Shown here: positions 36,731 to 46,828 of the stretch, in pieces
Position numbering within the stretch: the first letter of the stretch is position 1
How the letters are laid out: each line of letters starts with the position of its first letter
Assembly: GCF_963675635.1 (NCBI RefSeq)
Contig: NZ_OY776488.1
Location: forward strand, 2,624,001-2,688,000
Length of the DNA: 64,000 nt
DNA from: an uncultured Pseudodesulfovibrio sp.
GTDB lineage: Bacteria; Desulfobacterota; Desulfovibrionia; Desulfovibrionales; Desulfovibrionaceae
Direction: 5' to 3'
Notes under the pieces: model-generated
Told to the model about the DNA's origin: nothing
Seen by the model: the letters and a program-made list of their open reading frames with translations, nothing else
Databases searched by the model: none
Program-made: the position numbers and the translations under genes

Positions 36731-37012
36731 ATGGCATCCAACGTTGACGAAATCACCATCAATTATTCCGAAGACAACCAGCTCATTGTAAAAGAACTGG
36801 ACAAAGTCATCCTCTCCAAGGGCGCATGGACAACCATTGTCTTCCGCTATCAGGAACTCAATCGCGCCAAGGGCGAATACGGCCCGGAAAAGTTCACCAT
36901 CCGCCGTTATCAGAAAGTAGACGGCACATACCGCCCCAAGTCCAAATTCAACATTTCCAGCCAGGCACAGGCTCAAAAAATCGTTGACGCTCTGGGCAGC
37001 TGGATTTCTTAA
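36731..37012 (+). CDS. Small conserved protein of unknown function
   Basis: A 93-residue soluble protein, MASNVDEITINYSEDNQLIV onward, with TTIVFRYQELNRAKGEYGPE and SKFNISSQAQAQKIVDALG. The pattern suggests alternating beta strands and one C-terminal helix. I think it is a conserved desulfovibrio-type hypothetical, but I cannot name a domain. AAGGAG lies 9 bases upstream of the ATG at 36731, which decides this start. The nfo gene follows after 5 bases, so the two are probably translated together; that hints at a link with DNA repair, which is inference. Confidence 0.78.
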   Translation: MASNVDEITINYSEDNQLIVKELDKVILSKGAWTTIVFRYQELNRAKGEYGPEKFTIRRYQKVDGTYRPKSKFNISSQAQAQKIVDALGSWIS

Positions 37013-37017
37013 ATACC

Positions 37018-37869
37018 ATGTACCTTGGTGCTCACATGTCCATTGCCGGAGGCCTGCACATGGCCTTCGAACGCATCGGCATGGTCAGCGGCACAGCTTT
37101 GCAGATATTTACCCGTAACCAGCGACAATGGGCTGTTCCACCGCTGACCGGGTATGACATCGAGCTTTTTTCGGTGGCGTGGGAGCAATGGGGCGACTAT
37201 CCCATTGCAGCGCATGATTCCTACCTCATCAATCTCGCGTCCAGCAAACCGGAACAGGTCGACCGCTCCATTATAGCGTTCGCCGAAGAACTCCGGCGCA
37301 TTGAGGCGTTGTCCATATCCTGGCTGGTGACCCACCCCGGTTCACATCTGGGCGACGGCGTTGATGCAGGCATTGAACGCTACGCAGCCAATCTGGATAT
37401 CGCTATCGAGCAATCCGGCACGCAGACAGCCATCATCCTGCTCGAAACTACCGCAGGCCAGGGCACCAACCTCGGTTCCACATTCGAAGAACTGGCCGGC
37501 ATCATAGAACGCTCCAAATATCCCGACCGCCTCGGCGTGTGCTACGATACCTGCCACACCTTTGCCGCCGGGTATGACATCCGCACGCCAGAGACCTACG
37601 CAGCCACTTTTGCGGCCTTCGATCGCATTGTCGGACTGGACCGACTCAAATTCTTTCACCTGAACGACACCAAGAACGAATTCAATTCGCACAAGGACCG
37701 TCACGAACATATAGGTGAAGGAGAAATCGGACTGGACGGCTTCCGCAATCTCATGCAGGACCAACGCATGGCTGATATTCCGAAGACGCTTGAAACGCCA
37801 AAGGACAAGGATTTGCAGGATGATGTCCGCAACTTGCACACCTTGCGCCAGCTTGCGTTAAAGACATAG
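37018..37869 (+). CDS. nfo: Endonuclease IV (AP endonuclease)
   Basis: A 283-residue zinc-dependent TIM-barrel enzyme that incises DNA at abasic sites. MYLGAHMSIAGGLHMAFERI carries the first metal His; LETTAGQGTNLGS, CYDTCHTFAAGYDI, FFHLNDTKNEFNSHKDRHEH and HIGEGEIG carry further metal ligands, and ETPKDKD is the final block. Length is normal. It starts 5 bases after the preceding small gene with no strong own ribosome binding site, so coupling is likely. A HAD phosphatase follows after 8 bases, making a three-gene operon. Confidence 0.93.
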   Translation: MYLGAHMSIAGGLHMAFERIGMVSGTALQIFTRNQRQWAVPPLTGYDIELFSVAWEQWGDYPIAAHDSYLINLASSKPEQVDRSIIAFAEELRRIEALSISWLVTHPGSHLGDGVDAGIERYAANLDIAIEQSGTQTAIILLETTAGQGTNLGSTFEELAGIIERSKYPDRLGVCYDTCHTFAAGYDIRTPETYAATFAAFDRIVGLDRLKFFHLNDTKNEFNSHKDRHEHIGEGEIGLDGFRNLMQDQRMADIPKTLETPKDKDLQDDVRNLHTLRQLALKT

Positions 37870-37877
37870 GCTCCTGC

Positions 37878-38546
37878 ATGCCTCAACTTGACGCCATAAT
37901 ATTCGACTTCGACGGCACTCTGGCTGATGTCCCACTGGACTTTGACTGGATGAAAACCAAGATCGCCGCGCTGGGCGAGGTCTTCATGGACGAACGCCCT
38001 GTTCCGAACTCCAAACCCGCGCTTGAATGGCTGGAGGAACTGGCCTGTCAGGTCATGAAACGCGACCGGGCTGAGGGCATGGAATTTCTGTCTCGTGGAC
38101 GACTCGTTATTGCAGCCATGGAACTGGACGCGGCCAGAGACGGCGCTTTGTTCGACTTTACCAGACCAATGCTCACGACCTTGAAAGAACACGGCGTGGC
38201 CGCAGGCGTCATCACCCGAAACATTTCTCCGGCAGTCAAGACGGTATTTCCGGATATCGAAGACTATACCCGCGTATTCATTCCCCGTGAAGACGCCCCC
38301 AAGCTCAAGCCTGACCCGGCACACCTGTATCAAGCCCTCACCGCCATCGGCGCTGATCCGAAAAATTCTCTTATGGTCGGCGATCATCCCATGGATGTGG
38401 AAACGGGTCGTCGTGCCGGAACACTCTGTGCGGCAGTCACCAGCGGCAACTCCGAGGCTGAAGCCTTTGCCGACTTGGCGCCGGATTTCATCTGCACCAA
38501 CGTTGCCGCCCTCCTGGACAGGCTTGTGACAGCCCGACTCATTTAA
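37878..38546 (+). CDS. HAD-family hydrolase (phosphoglycolate phosphatase-like)
   Basis: A 222-residue cytoplasmic HAD phosphatase. Motif I is IIFDFDGTLADV (nucleophile Asp10), motif II GVAAGVITRN, motif III the Lys in DAPKLKPDPAHL, and motif IV SLMVGDHPMDVETGRRAG. A helical cap (~15-90) puts it in subfamily I, like phosphoglycolate or pyrophosphate phosphatases. Phosphoglycolate is released from oxidised DNA 3' ends, which would fit its place after nfo; this is only a contextual suggestion. Confidence 0.86.
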   Translation: MPQLDAIIFDFDGTLADVPLDFDWMKTKIAALGEVFMDERPVPNSKPALEWLEELACQVMKRDRAEGMEFLSRGRLVIAAMELDAARDGALFDFTRPMLTTLKEHGVAAGVITRNISPAVKTVFPDIEDYTRVFIPREDAPKLKPDPAHLYQALTAIGADPKNSLMVGDHPMDVETGRRAGTLCAAVTSGNSEAEAFADLAPDFICTNVAALLDRLVTARLI

Positions 38547-38688
38547 CCCGCCCCCCCCTCTCCGAATGAAGGCAAGAAGTCTTCAACTTTCCTGAAAATA
38601 TAATGTTATTGAAGTGTGTTTCCATATAATACTCGTAGAAATCCCAACCGATACAGATTGGATTTCACGCATTATTCAAGGAGAACCC

Positions 38689-40704
38689 ATGCATTTCAAA
38701 GACTGGAGCCTCAAACTCAAAATTCTGCTGCCAACATTCATCGTTGTCCTTATCGTAATGACTGCCAGCACAGTCATCTTGACCATCAAGGCACAGGACA
38801 TGGCTGTCGAACAGGCCACAGAAAATGCGCAGAGACTCGCATACGGTCACAGCCTTGAAGTGGGAGAAACCATGGATTTGGCGATGACAGCCACACGAAC
38901 CATGGCAGCAGCCTATGAACAGGGAGCCAACTACTCCCCCATTCCTGATCGCGAATATCTTGATGCCTTTGTTATTGATGTCCTTGAGCGACATGATGAA
39001 CTCGCCGGAGCATGGTGTACGTTCCCTCCCGGCAATTTTGATGACCGTGAGGATGAATACCGGGACACCTATAATGGTGCTTATCGCACATGGTATCACC
39101 GTGACGGAGGAACCATCGCTTCCAGCTTTGCCGGTGCCGGCAATTTCGAAACCGAAGAGTGGTTTGCCAAACCCATGTCCGGCTCCATTGAAACCATTAC
39201 CGAGCCGTATCCGTGGGAAGCTGGTGGCAAGAAATTCTGGCTCGCCTCAACAGGTCATCCCATCAAGAGAAACGGTAAGAATATCGGCATTGTCGGTGTT
39301 GATTTCTACCTCAACGACCTGCAAAAAGTCGTCAATGAAATCAAACCATTCGGGACAGGATACGCCTTTCTCATGACCAACAAAGGCACTATCGTTGCCC
39401 ACCCCGACACAGATAAAATGGGCAAAAATGTCAGTGAACTGATAGATGCGACCAATGCAAACAACGTGGTCGAGGCTGCCAGATCCGGCAAGCAGCTCGC
39501 TTATGAAACCGTGAATTCCCAAGGGGACTGGTATGTCACCCTTGCGCCCATCTCCGTAGGCCGTACTGGTGAGCCATGGAGTCTGGCTGTCGTGATCCCC
39601 ATGGACAAGGTACTCGAACAGGCTGACTCCTTTGCCTACACTTCCATCATCATGGCTGTCATTGCCGTGTCTATTCTCTTCGTAGTTCTTCTGTTCATCG
39701 CCAACATCATTACCAAACCTATTCTCAAAGGCATCTCTTTGGCAAAGAGCCTGTCCGAAGGCGACCTGACCAAGGACATTGATGTCGATCAGAAAGACGA
39801 AATCGGCACATTGGCCGATGCCTTGCGGACCATGACGGCCCAACTCAGAAACGTTATCGGCAACGTCAGCTCTGCCACGGAAAACGTGGCGTCCGGCAGC
39901 GAAGAACTGGCCGCATCCTCCCAGAGCATGGCCGAAGGTGCGTCTGAGCAGGCTGCCAGCGTGGAAGAGGTTTCTTCCTCCATGGAAGAGATGGCATCCA
40001 ACATCCAGGGCACTGCAGAAAATGCCAGCAAGACTGAAAAAATCGCGACAAAGGCGGCACTGAATGCCGAAGAAAGCGGCAAGGCTGTTTCACAGGCCAT
40101 GAACGCCATGACTGATATTGCAGAAAAGATCTCGGTCATCGAAGATATCGCCCGCCAAACCAACCTGCTGGCCCTGAACGCAGCTATCGAAGCGGCTCGC
40201 GCAGGAGAACATGGAAAGGGCTTTGCCGTTGTTGCTGCCGAGGTACGCAAGCTTGCGGAACGTAGCGGACTGGCAGCATCCGAGATCAGCGAACTCTCTT
40301 CCTCCACTGTCCATGTGGCCAAAGAGGCGGGTAGCAAACTCGACCAGTTGGTCCCGGATATTCAAGAAACAGCACAACTCATTCAGGAAATCACCTCGGC
40401 TTCCAATGAGCAAAGCGCCGGTGTCGAACAAATAAACGCTGCCATTCAACAACTGGACAATATCATTCAACAAAACGCATCCTCATCCGAGGAAATCGCG
40501 TCCACATCTGAAAGCCTAGCCAGCGAAAGTTCGCAACTACAGCAGGCTATCAGTTTCTTCAACCTCGGGGCATCCGGTCACGACAGCCACCACCGTGCTC
40601 CAGCGAAACGCAAGCCGCAACGGCAACTGCCCTCTACACCGACCAAACCGACATCCAGCGGGATGGACCTCGACATGGGCGATGAAGGCTTCGAACGTTT
40701 CTAA
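38689..40704 (+). CDS. Methyl-accepting chemotaxis protein with dCache sensor
   Basis: A 671-residue chemoreceptor. Helix 1 (~10-32) and helix 2 (~325-347, [20 protein letters not shown]) flank a ~290-residue periplasmic double-Cache domain with the tell-tale [27 protein letters not shown] and [13 protein letters not shown] blocks. Cache receptors bind amino acids, amines or carboxylates. HAMP follows (~348-400), then the signalling hairpin ([19 protein letters not shown]). The C-terminus has a flexible His/Pro/Lys linker and ends DEGFERF without an NWETF-type tail. AAGGAG precedes the ATG at 38689; the longer frame to 38614 has none. Confidence 0.92.
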   Translation: MHFKDWSLKLKILLPTFIVVLIVMTASTVILTIKAQDMAVEQATENAQRLAYGHSLEVGETMDLAMTATRTMAAAYEQGANYSPIPDREYLDAFVIDVLERHDELAGAWCTFPPGNFDDREDEYRDTYNGAYRTWYHRDGGTIASSFAGAGNFETEEWFAKPMSGSIETITEPYPWEAGGKKFWLASTGHPIKRNGKNIGIVGVDFYLNDLQKVVNEIKPFGTGYAFLMTNKGTIVAHPDTDKMGKNVSELIDATNANNVVEAARSGKQLAYETVNSQGDWYVTLAPISVGRTGEPWSLAVVIPMDKVLEQADSFAYTSIIMAVIAVSILFVVLLFIANIITKPILKGISLAKSLSEGDLTKDIDVDQKDEIGTLADALRTMTAQLRNVIGNVSSATENVASGSEELAASSQSMAEGASEQAASVEEVSSSMEEMASNIQGTAENASKTEKIATKAALNAEESGKAVSQAMNAMTDIAEKISVIEDIARQTNLLALNAAIEAARAGEHGKGFAVVAAEVRKLAERSGLAASEISELSSSTVHVAKEAGSKLDQLVPDIQETAQLIQEITSASNEQSAGVEQINAAIQQLDNIIQQNASSSEEIASTSESLASESSQLQQAISFFNLGASGHDSHHRAPAKRKPQRQLPSTPTKPTSSGMDLDMGDEGFERF

Positions 40705-40715
40705 CCCCAAACAGC

Positions 40716-40751
40716 AAAAGGCGGGAGCTTGATATCAAGCTCCCGCCTTTT
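40716..40751. terminator. Bidirectional terminator between receptor and DUF362 genes
   Basis: AAAAGGCGGGAGCTTGAT pairs perfectly with its reverse complement ATCAAGCTCCCGCCTTTT without a separate loop sequence, with T runs on both strands. It lies between convergent genes. Confidence 0.93.
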
Positions 40752-40768
40752 TTCATGCGCTGTAATTC

Positions 40769-41881
40769 CTAAAGATTTATCAACTCATATTCCCGAGAAC
40801 CAAGTCCGATCTCTTCCGCATAGTCCAGACCGAATGATTCCGGCACATGCTGGTGGATGGCCAGGAATTTGTTCTGCCCCGGAATGACCCCGAAGGGTAA
40901 CTGACTGGGATACAGCGGCTGGGCCTCATTCACCAGATCCATGGAGGCCTGGTCCACGGCCACTGGGTCAAAGCTCGCCATCACACCTATATCCGGGCAG
41001 ATAGGTGCGTCGGTGAAGCCGACACAGTCACAATCGGGCACCACGTCCATGACAAAATTGACATGCAGGCACGGAGTCTCCTTGGTTGCAAGCACGCCCT
41101 TGGCATACTCCATCATCCGCTCCAGGAATTCCTGCACACCCATTTTCCAGTCCACTTTGAGTCCTTCATGACGACAGGCCACGAAGCACCCGCCACAGCC
41201 TACACATTTCTCTGCGTTAAGCGCGATCTTTCCCGTGTCCGAGGCAATATACAGCGCGCCCGGTTTGCACACCTTGGTACACGCTTCACACGCGGTACAC
41301 GCTTCCGGATCAATGATCGGGCCAGTTGAAAAATGCTGTTGCATCTTGCCCATCTTGCTGGCTGACCCCATCCCGATGTTCTTGAGTGCCCCGCCATAAC
41401 CTGCCATCTCGTGGCCCTTGAAATGATTGAGCGAGACAAAGAAGTCCGCTTCGGCGATGCTGCCCGCGATATACGCGTCTTCAATGTGTTTGCCACCCAC
41501 AGGAACAGCCACCTCATATTCGCCTCGCAGCCCGTCCGCGATGATCACGGGCGCGTCAAGCACGAGAGGGTCCCAACCGTGTCGGGCCGCACACATGGCA
41601 TGAGAAACAGCCTCACCGCGCTGTCCCACATACAATGTCGAGGCATCCGTCAGAAACGGCTTTCCTCCCGCTTCAAGAACAAAATCCAGAATCGGCTTAA
41701 TCCATAACGGACGCAGGAAGCCGGTGGTGCCCTGCTCGCCAAAGTGCAGTTTAATCGCTGTCAGATCACCTTCCTTGATATGCTGACCACCTTTGGCCGC
41801 CTTGAGCAGGCTGCGCATGCGTTTGTCGAAAGGAGCCTTGACCGATGCCCGCAGATTCCAGAAAAATACTTTTGATGCCAT
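40769..41881 (-). CDS. DUF362 iron-sulfur protein
   Basis: A 370-residue cytoplasmic protein of the DUF362 family with an inserted ferredoxin module: CTACEACTKVCKPGA and CVGCGGCFVACRHEG (near residues 190-230), giving two [4Fe-4S] sites. The flanking DUF362 parts include KLHFGEQGTTGFLRP, NHFKGHEMAGYGGALKNIGM and MASFDPVAVDQASMDLVN. The family's reaction is not established; related proteins sit with ferredoxin- or aldehyde-dependent pathways. The ATG at 41881 has AAGGAAAG upstream. Strong on family, weak on role. Confidence 0.85.
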   Translation of the reverse strand: MASKVFFWNLRASVKAPFDKRMRSLLKAAKGGQHIKEGDLTAIKLHFGEQGTTGFLRPLWIKPILDFVLEAGGKPFLTDASTLYVGQRGEAVSHAMCAARHGWDPLVLDAPVIIADGLRGEYEVAVPVGGKHIEDAYIAGSIAEADFFVSLNHFKGHEMAGYGGALKNIGMGSASKMGKMQQHFSTGPIIDPEACTACEACTKVCKPGALYIASDTGKIALNAEKCVGCGGCFVACRHEGLKVDWKMGVQEFLERMMEYAKGVLATKETPCLHVNFVMDVVPDCDCVGFTDAPICPDIGVMASFDPVAVDQASMDLVNEAQPLYPSQLPFGVIPGQNKFLAIHQHVPESFGLDYAEEIGLGSREYELINL

Positions 41882-42074
41882 ACGTCTTTCCTTCAATTTC
41901 AGGTTCGAACCCGTACCATATCACCAAGGCACGGGAGATAAAAGGCTCCCGATGATCGCCTTCGGCGAGGTCGTCGCTCTCAACGGGTTCTTCTTGCAAT
42001 TCAAAAAGAGGAACACCATGTTGATACACATGATGTCCCTCTTCAATTATTCTTTCAAAGCATCCCTTCTCCAA
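41766..42074 (-). CDS. Candidate small protein between glnA and DUF362 genes
   Basis: A 102-codon frame starting at a TTG (42074) with GGGGAGG 11 bases upstream. The first ~68 residues look protein-like (EKGCFERIIEEGHHVYQHGV; EEPVESDDLAEGDHREPF; RALVIWYGFEPEIEGKTYGI), while the last ~35 overlap the DUF362 gene in another frame and look like shadow. It could be a short real gene, a remnant with a lost C-terminus, or chance. No family recognised. Confidence 0.25.
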   Translation of the reverse strand: MEKGCFERIIEEGHHVYQHGVPLFELQEEPVESDDLAEGDHREPFISRALVIWYGFEPEIEGKTYGIKSIFLESAGIGQGSFRQTHAQPAQGGQRWSAYQGR

Positions 42075-42127
42075 GAAAAGGTCCGCCTCCCCGATCCGGG
42101 GTGGAAGAATGGTGCAGTTGCACCGCT

Positions 42128-43471
42128 CTACAGCACAGGCAAATACTTATCCAGTTCGTATTCGGTAACCTGCGTGCTGTACTCGTTCCATTCTGCGATC
42201 TTGTTTTCGACCAGTGCCGTATGCAGATGTTCACCGAGCACTTCTTTCATGAAGGTGGATTTTTGCAAGTTGATGGCGGCTTCATACAATGAACCGGGCA
42301 GCGACTTGATCTTGTTCCGCTTGAGCTGACGGTCATCCATGGAGAAGATATCCTCTTCAACTGGTGCGGCCAGCTCGTAGCCCTCTTCCATGCCCCTGAG
42401 TCCGGCTGCAAGCTGAACGGCAAAACAGAGGTAGGGGTTGGCGGCCGGGTCCGGGCAACGCAACTCCATCCGGGTGGCGTTCTCCTTGCCGGGTTTATAC
42501 ATGGGCACACGTACCAGAGCCGAACGGTTACGCCGAGCCCAGGCAATATACACCGGGGCTTCGTAACCGGGCACCAAACGTTTGTAGGAATTGACCCACT
42601 GGTTGGTCACAGCAACGAATTCCGGAGCATGCTTGAGGATACCCGCGATATACGACTTGCCTTCAGCAGAGAGATGATACTCATCGTTGGCATCGTAGAA
42701 CACGTTGCGGCCGTTCTTGAACAAGGACTGGTGAACGTGCATGCCGGAGCCGTTTTCACCGAAGATCGGTTTGGGCATAAAGGTGGCATAACAACCGTGC
42801 TTGCGCGCGGTTTCCTTGACCACGACGCGATAGGTCATGGCGGTGTCGGCCATTTTCATTCCTTCGGCATAGCGCAGGTCTATCTCGTGCTGGGATGGTG
42901 CCACCTCGTGATGAGAATACTCTACCTGAATCCCCATGGCCTCGAGGGCGAAAATGATGTCACGACGGATGTTGTTGCCAAGATCAAGCGGCGGTGCGTC
43001 GAAATATCCGCCGGCATCAAGAACCTCGGTGTCCTGATCGTCAGCGAAAAGGAAGAATTCAAGTTCGGGACCGACATAGAAAGTATATCCCTTTTCCGCA
43101 GCCTGCCCCATGACTTTCTTGAGAACATAGCGGGAGTCCGCTTCGAATGGCGCACCGTCAGGGCTGACGACATCGCAGAACATGCGGGCAACAGGTCTGT
43201 CGGAAGGACGCCAGGAACAGATCTGGAACGTGGTCGGGTCCGGCATGGCGACCATGTCCGACTCGTCTATACGGCAAAAACCAAGGATGGAAGACCCATC
43301 AAAACCCATGCCTTCCTCAAAGGAGGCTTCAAGTTCGTTGGGGGTTACCTGAAAACTCTTCAATGTACCGAGAATATCCAAAAACCAGTACTGAATGAAA
43401 CTGACGTCATAGTCCTTGACTGCCTTCATCACGTCGTCAGCATTTTTGCAATTGAAAACCGGGATGTTCAT
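42128..43471 (-). CDS. glnA: Glutamine synthetase, type I
   Basis: A 447-residue cytoplasmic enzyme joining ammonium to glutamate with ATP. Catalytic blocks are present: GFDGSSILGFCRIDESDM, YYVGPELEFFLF-type (FYVGPELEFFLFADDQDTEV), HHEVAPSQHEIDLRYAEG, FMPKPIFGENGSGMHVHQSL and the Glu flap VTNQWVNSYKRLVPGYEAPV. Length and sequence fit the GSI-alpha subgroup, which lacks the adenylylation Tyr site (the region reads KIKSLPGSLYEAAINL), so control is likely by feedback/regulator binding. AGGCAAGT separates TGGAGG from the ATG. The -10-like ATTATAATGG lies about 30 bases upstream. Confidence 0.95.
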   Translation of the reverse strand: MNIPVFNCKNADDVMKAVKDYDVSFIQYWFLDILGTLKSFQVTPNELEASFEEGMGFDGSSILGFCRIDESDMVAMPDPTTFQICSWRPSDRPVARMFCDVVSPDGAPFEADSRYVLKKVMGQAAEKGYTFYVGPELEFFLFADDQDTEVLDAGGYFDAPPLDLGNNIRRDIIFALEAMGIQVEYSHHEVAPSQHEIDLRYAEGMKMADTAMTYRVVVKETARKHGCYATFMPKPIFGENGSGMHVHQSLFKNGRNVFYDANDEYHLSAEGKSYIAGILKHAPEFVAVTNQWVNSYKRLVPGYEAPVYIAWARRNRSALVRVPMYKPGKENATRMELRCPDPAANPYLCFAVQLAAGLRGMEEGYELAAPVEEDIFSMDDRQLKRNKIKSLPGSLYEAAINLQKSTFMKEVLGEHLHTALVENKIAEWNEYSTQVTEYELDKYLPVL

Positions 43472-43796
43472 ACTTGCCTCCAGTCTTTGGGTTGAACGCC
43501 ATTATAATAATCATGCGTCATCTTCTTATACTATGGACCATATCACCTTACGGCGCAAAGCCCGACCCTTCAAGGCATGAACCTTATCAGTTGCCCACCA
43601 TCAGAGACAATAGAAATATGTCCGCTCAGCGATGAGCACTCCGGAAAAACCTGCCCTGATTCTAAAAATAAATATTATTATCTCAAACATTATAATTGAA
43701 ACCTTCAAGCGATGCCCCTAACAACCACATAATGGATAACGCCCTTAATTTTTCATACTAATCTAGTATGATATCAACAATCTCTAGGAGGATGAC
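43472..43796. other. Divergent promoter region between glnA and a chemoreceptor gene
   Basis: 325 bases with no gene. The glnA side has a -10-like TATAAT on the minus strand near 43502-43507. The receptor side ends with AGGAGG before the ATG at 43797. CATACTA-ATC-TAGTATG (43754-43770) is a perfect 7-bp inverted repeat 27-43 bases before that ATG and may be an operator. Confidence 0.5.
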
Positions 43797-45818
43797 ATGG
43801 GTTGGAAAGACTGCAAGCTATGCGTAAAATTCGGTCTTGGCTTTGGTGCCGTGCTCCTATTGCTTGTCAGCCTGGGATTGTGGTCGACATACGGTATTGA
43901 AGGAATTGTTGGCAATGCTGAAGAAGTCATTTCCGGCAACAAATTGCGCGGAAACTTTACACAAAAGGTGGTCGACCATCTGAAGTGGGCAGAAAAAGTC
44001 AACGAACTGTTGACCAATTCTGACATCCACACATTGAATGTGCAGACCGATCCCAAGGAGTGTGCTTTCGGCAAATGGTACTACAGCGACGCCAGAGTTG
44101 CTGCTGAAAGGCTGGTACCAGGCATCAAGCCGCTACTGGCTGAAATCGAAAAGCACCATAACGAACTCCACGTTTCAGCCATTGAAATCAGTCAAAAATA
44201 TGCACCAGCCGACATTGAGCTTGGAGCCTTCCTCCGTGACAAAAAACTCGATCACCTTGTCTGGCTGGGCCAGATCAAAGACGCACTCATCGACCAGCAG
44301 GCAACGGAAACAGGTGTTCAGGCCGATCCTCATAAGTGCATGCTCGGCGTATGGCTCTATTCCCCCGACACCCAGAAAAAGATGCAGGCCGACCCGGATT
44401 TTGCGGCTGTGGTCAAGGGCATATATGAACCCCACGCATCCCTGCACGAATCCGTCACCGACATTGACGGCCTGCTTCAGGAGGGGAAGCGCTATGAAGC
44501 ACAGTCCTGGTACCAAGAGGTGACCAACGACCTGGCCGACGAAACCCTGGCTGCTATTGATACGGTCATCGCCCTCAACGACAGCCGCCTGCAAGGTTAT
44601 GAAGAGGCAAAAGCCATATACACCGCCAAGACCCTGCCCGCGCTTAATGTCGTGCAGGACATCCTCAACAAGAGCATGCTGGTCATCAGCAACAACATCA
44701 TGACTGACGACGAAATGGTAACAGCCGCAAATGAAACGGAAATTGGCGTCATAATTTTTAGTGTTGTTTCCATACTTATCGGCATTCTGCTTGCGTGGAT
44801 TATCGCCCGGGGCATTATCATTCCCCTGCAAAAGGGCATGGTTTTCGCCACAACCGTTTCCACCGGAGACCTGACAACCACGGTGGATCTAAACCAGAAT
44901 GACGAGGTCGGCCAATTGGCCGAATCCCTGTCGAGGATGGCGGACAAGCTCAACGCCGTCGTAGGTGAAGTCAACCAGTCAACCGAGAGTGTCTCGGCCG
45001 GCAGTGAACAGCTTTCAGCATCGGCCCAATCGCTCTCACAGTCCGTGGTTGAGCAGGCGGCTTCCATCGAATCCATTTCAGCCTCCATTGAAGAAATGAG
45101 TTCCGGCATCCGCTCCAATACGGAAAGCGCACAACAAACAGAAGGCATTGCAGTCAAGGCATCCGACAAGGCGAAAGAAAGCGGTGCGGCGGTTGGAGAG
45201 GCTCTGGACGCCTTTAAATCCATCGCCGAACGCATCACCATCATTCAGGAAATAGCCCGTCAGACCAACCTGTTGGCGTTAAACGCGGCGATTGAAGCGG
45301 CACGCGCAGGAGAGCACGGCAAAGGCTTTGCCGTCGTCGCAGCCGAAGTCCGCAAACTGGCCGAACGCAGTGGCAAGGCCGCAGAAGAAATCAGCGGACT
45401 CTCGGAATCCTCCATGGGCGTGGCTGACAGAGCGAGCCAGATGCTGGAGGAATTGGTGCCCGAGATCGGCAGAACAGCCGAACTCGTTCAGGAAATAGCG
45501 TCAAGCTGTATGGAACAGGACAAGGGCATCACTGAAATCAGTTCTTCCGTGGGGCAACTCGATCAGGTCGTGCAGGGCAATGCGTCGGCCTCGGAGGAAA
45601 TGGCATCCACATCGGAAGAGCTGGCTGCTCAGGCGGAGAACCTCGCTCAGGCTATGACCTTCTTCAAGACCCAGAGTACCAATGGAGGCAGGAAGAACAC
45701 TCAAGTGATGGTCAGCAGTTCAATGTATCAGGCGCTTCCCGCCTCGCAATATCAGGAAACAGATACACGCCAGGGCATCGCTCTCTCGCTTGATGAGCAG
45801 GAATACGACAAATTCTAA
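43797..45818 (+). CDS. Chemotaxis receptor with two tandem CZB-like modules
   Basis: A 673-residue chemoreceptor. Helix 1 (~10-30) is followed by a ~280-residue extracytoplasmic region containing two repeats with the CZB zinc-site pattern: first H61, W64, C89-AFGKW and His120/121/125; second H153, W156, C181-MLGVW and His213/217. Each would bind one Zn2+ through a 3-His/1-Cys site. Helix 2 lies near 315-340 ([20 protein letters not shown]), then HAMP and a signalling hairpin ([19 protein letters not shown]). Most CZB domains are C-terminal and cytoplasmic, so a periplasmic tandem is unusual. Zn2+, HOCl or redox sensing is the likely input. Confidence 0.88.
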   Translation: MGWKDCKLCVKFGLGFGAVLLLLVSLGLWSTYGIEGIVGNAEEVISGNKLRGNFTQKVVDHLKWAEKVNELLTNSDIHTLNVQTDPKECAFGKWYYSDARVAAERLVPGIKPLLAEIEKHHNELHVSAIEISQKYAPADIELGAFLRDKKLDHLVWLGQIKDALIDQQATETGVQADPHKCMLGVWLYSPDTQKKMQADPDFAAVVKGIYEPHASLHESVTDIDGLLQEGKRYEAQSWYQEVTNDLADETLAAIDTVIALNDSRLQGYEEAKAIYTAKTLPALNVVQDILNKSMLVISNNIMTDDEMVTAANETEIGVIIFSVVSILIGILLAWIIARGIIIPLQKGMVFATTVSTGDLTTTVDLNQNDEVGQLAESLSRMADKLNAVVGEVNQSTESVSAGSEQLSASAQSLSQSVVEQAASIESISASIEEMSSGIRSNTESAQQTEGIAVKASDKAKESGAAVGEALDAFKSIAERITIIQEIARQTNLLALNAAIEAARAGEHGKGFAVVAAEVRKLAERSGKAAEEISGLSESSMGVADRASQMLEELVPEIGRTAELVQEIASSCMEQDKGITEISSSVGQLDQVVQGNASASEEMASTSEELAAQAENLAQAMTFFKTQSTNGGRKNTQVMVSSSMYQALPASQYQETDTRQGIALSLDEQEYDKF

Positions 45819-45838
45819 CTCCCCTTCCCCCAATAGTA

Positions 45839-45868
45839 CAGGGACGTCCGAATTTCGGACGTCCCTGT
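45839..45868 (+). terminator. Terminator after the CZB-type receptor
   Basis: CAGGGACGTCCGAA and TTCGGACGTCCCTG form a 14-bp perfect stem with a 1-2 base loop, followed by a modest T-rich stretch (CGCTTTTCC). Confidence 0.85.
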
Positions 45869-45956
45869 CGCTTTTCCTGTTCCACTCAGTAGGGAAATGA
45901 CTCTGGCACGAATGGCGCCGCACCATATCTCGATGTACGCACTGCGACGAGGCCTC

Positions 45957-46742
45957 TTATCTGAGCTGCACCCAGTCCTTGAGGCCGTATTTTATCAGCA
46001 GATGATTCAACTGTCCGGTCTTGCGCATGAGAGAGACCCCCTTATCGAGAGCTATCCCGAGTTGCTTTGACCGTTCCGGGTCAGCAGGAGACAGCGCGAA
46101 ATACAAATATTCATCTTTCGTATCATCATAACACCCTGCAAGGTGTATATCGTCTCTCAGGCCAAGAGCCTTCAGATAGTAGTCCACCACGGCCTTGTTG
46201 CCGGGTATGACCTGAATTCTGTCATCCTTCAGCATACCGAGCAGGCGGACAACAGGCTCATCGCCATGCATGATATGAAACTGTCCCGGCGAAAGCTCAA
46301 GTAACTCAAGAACCCAGTCACGATATATATATCCTTTCACCAACCCTATTCTGAAACCAGCGAGTGACTCTGGACCGGTAAATTTCCAGTCCGGTTGGTT
46401 GGTATAGAAACACAACGAATCCCTACCGAGGGTTTCCTGCGGGAAAATGTATTTCGACATATCGCTTTTCAGGGAACCAATGAGAATATCGGCCTTTCCT
46501 TCCAGCACATCGTCAACTGCCCGGTTCCAAGGCATTTCACGATACTCGACGTGGTGGCCCATGGGTTCAAAAATCGCACGCAGAATTTCAACCGCGTACC
46601 CTTCATCACGGGTTCCGGCCCTGCCGTTATAAGGCATCCACCTGTCTGCGACCGCAATAATGGAATCCTGCCCAAAAGCCGGAGCATACCCGACCATCAA
46701 GACAAGCATGCAAAGAAGAATACCGAAACACTTCTGAATCAT
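45957..46742 (-). CDS. Amino-acid-type solute-binding protein (SBP_bac_3)
   Basis: About 261 residues. A signal peptide (IQKCFGILLCMLVLMVGYAP) leads into a type-II periplasmic binding fold: DSIIAVADRWMPYNGRAGTR, DEGYAVEILRAIFEPMGHHV, the hinge YREMPWNRAVDDVLEGKADI and FRIGLVKGYIYRDWV. These are common in desulfovibrios as isolated genes near sensors. No transport genes are adjacent, so it may serve as a sensory binding protein. The ATG at 46742 is preferred to a GTG three codons earlier; neither has a clear ribosome binding site. Confidence 0.83.
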   Translation of the reverse strand: MIQKCFGILLCMLVLMVGYAPAFGQDSIIAVADRWMPYNGRAGTRDEGYAVEILRAIFEPMGHHVEYREMPWNRAVDDVLEGKADILIGSLKSDMSKYIFPQETLGRDSLCFYTNQPDWKFTGPESLAGFRIGLVKGYIYRDWVLELLELSPGQFHIMHGDEPVVRLLGMLKDDRIQVIPGNKAVVDYYLKALGLRDDIHLAGCYDDTKDEYLYFALSPADPERSKQLGIALDKGVSLMRKTGQLNHLLIKYGLKDWVQLR

Positions 46743-46828
46743 AGTGCACACGATAGCAAACTATCTTACTTAATACAAATTCTGTATTTTCAGAATGATA
46801 GCCATTCCTATCACTTATATTCCCCGAC

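Noticed and set aside
45904-45920. TGGCAC-N5-GCGCC as a sigma-54 promoter.
   Set aside because: The -12 part does not match TTGC, and no plus-strand gene lies downstream.
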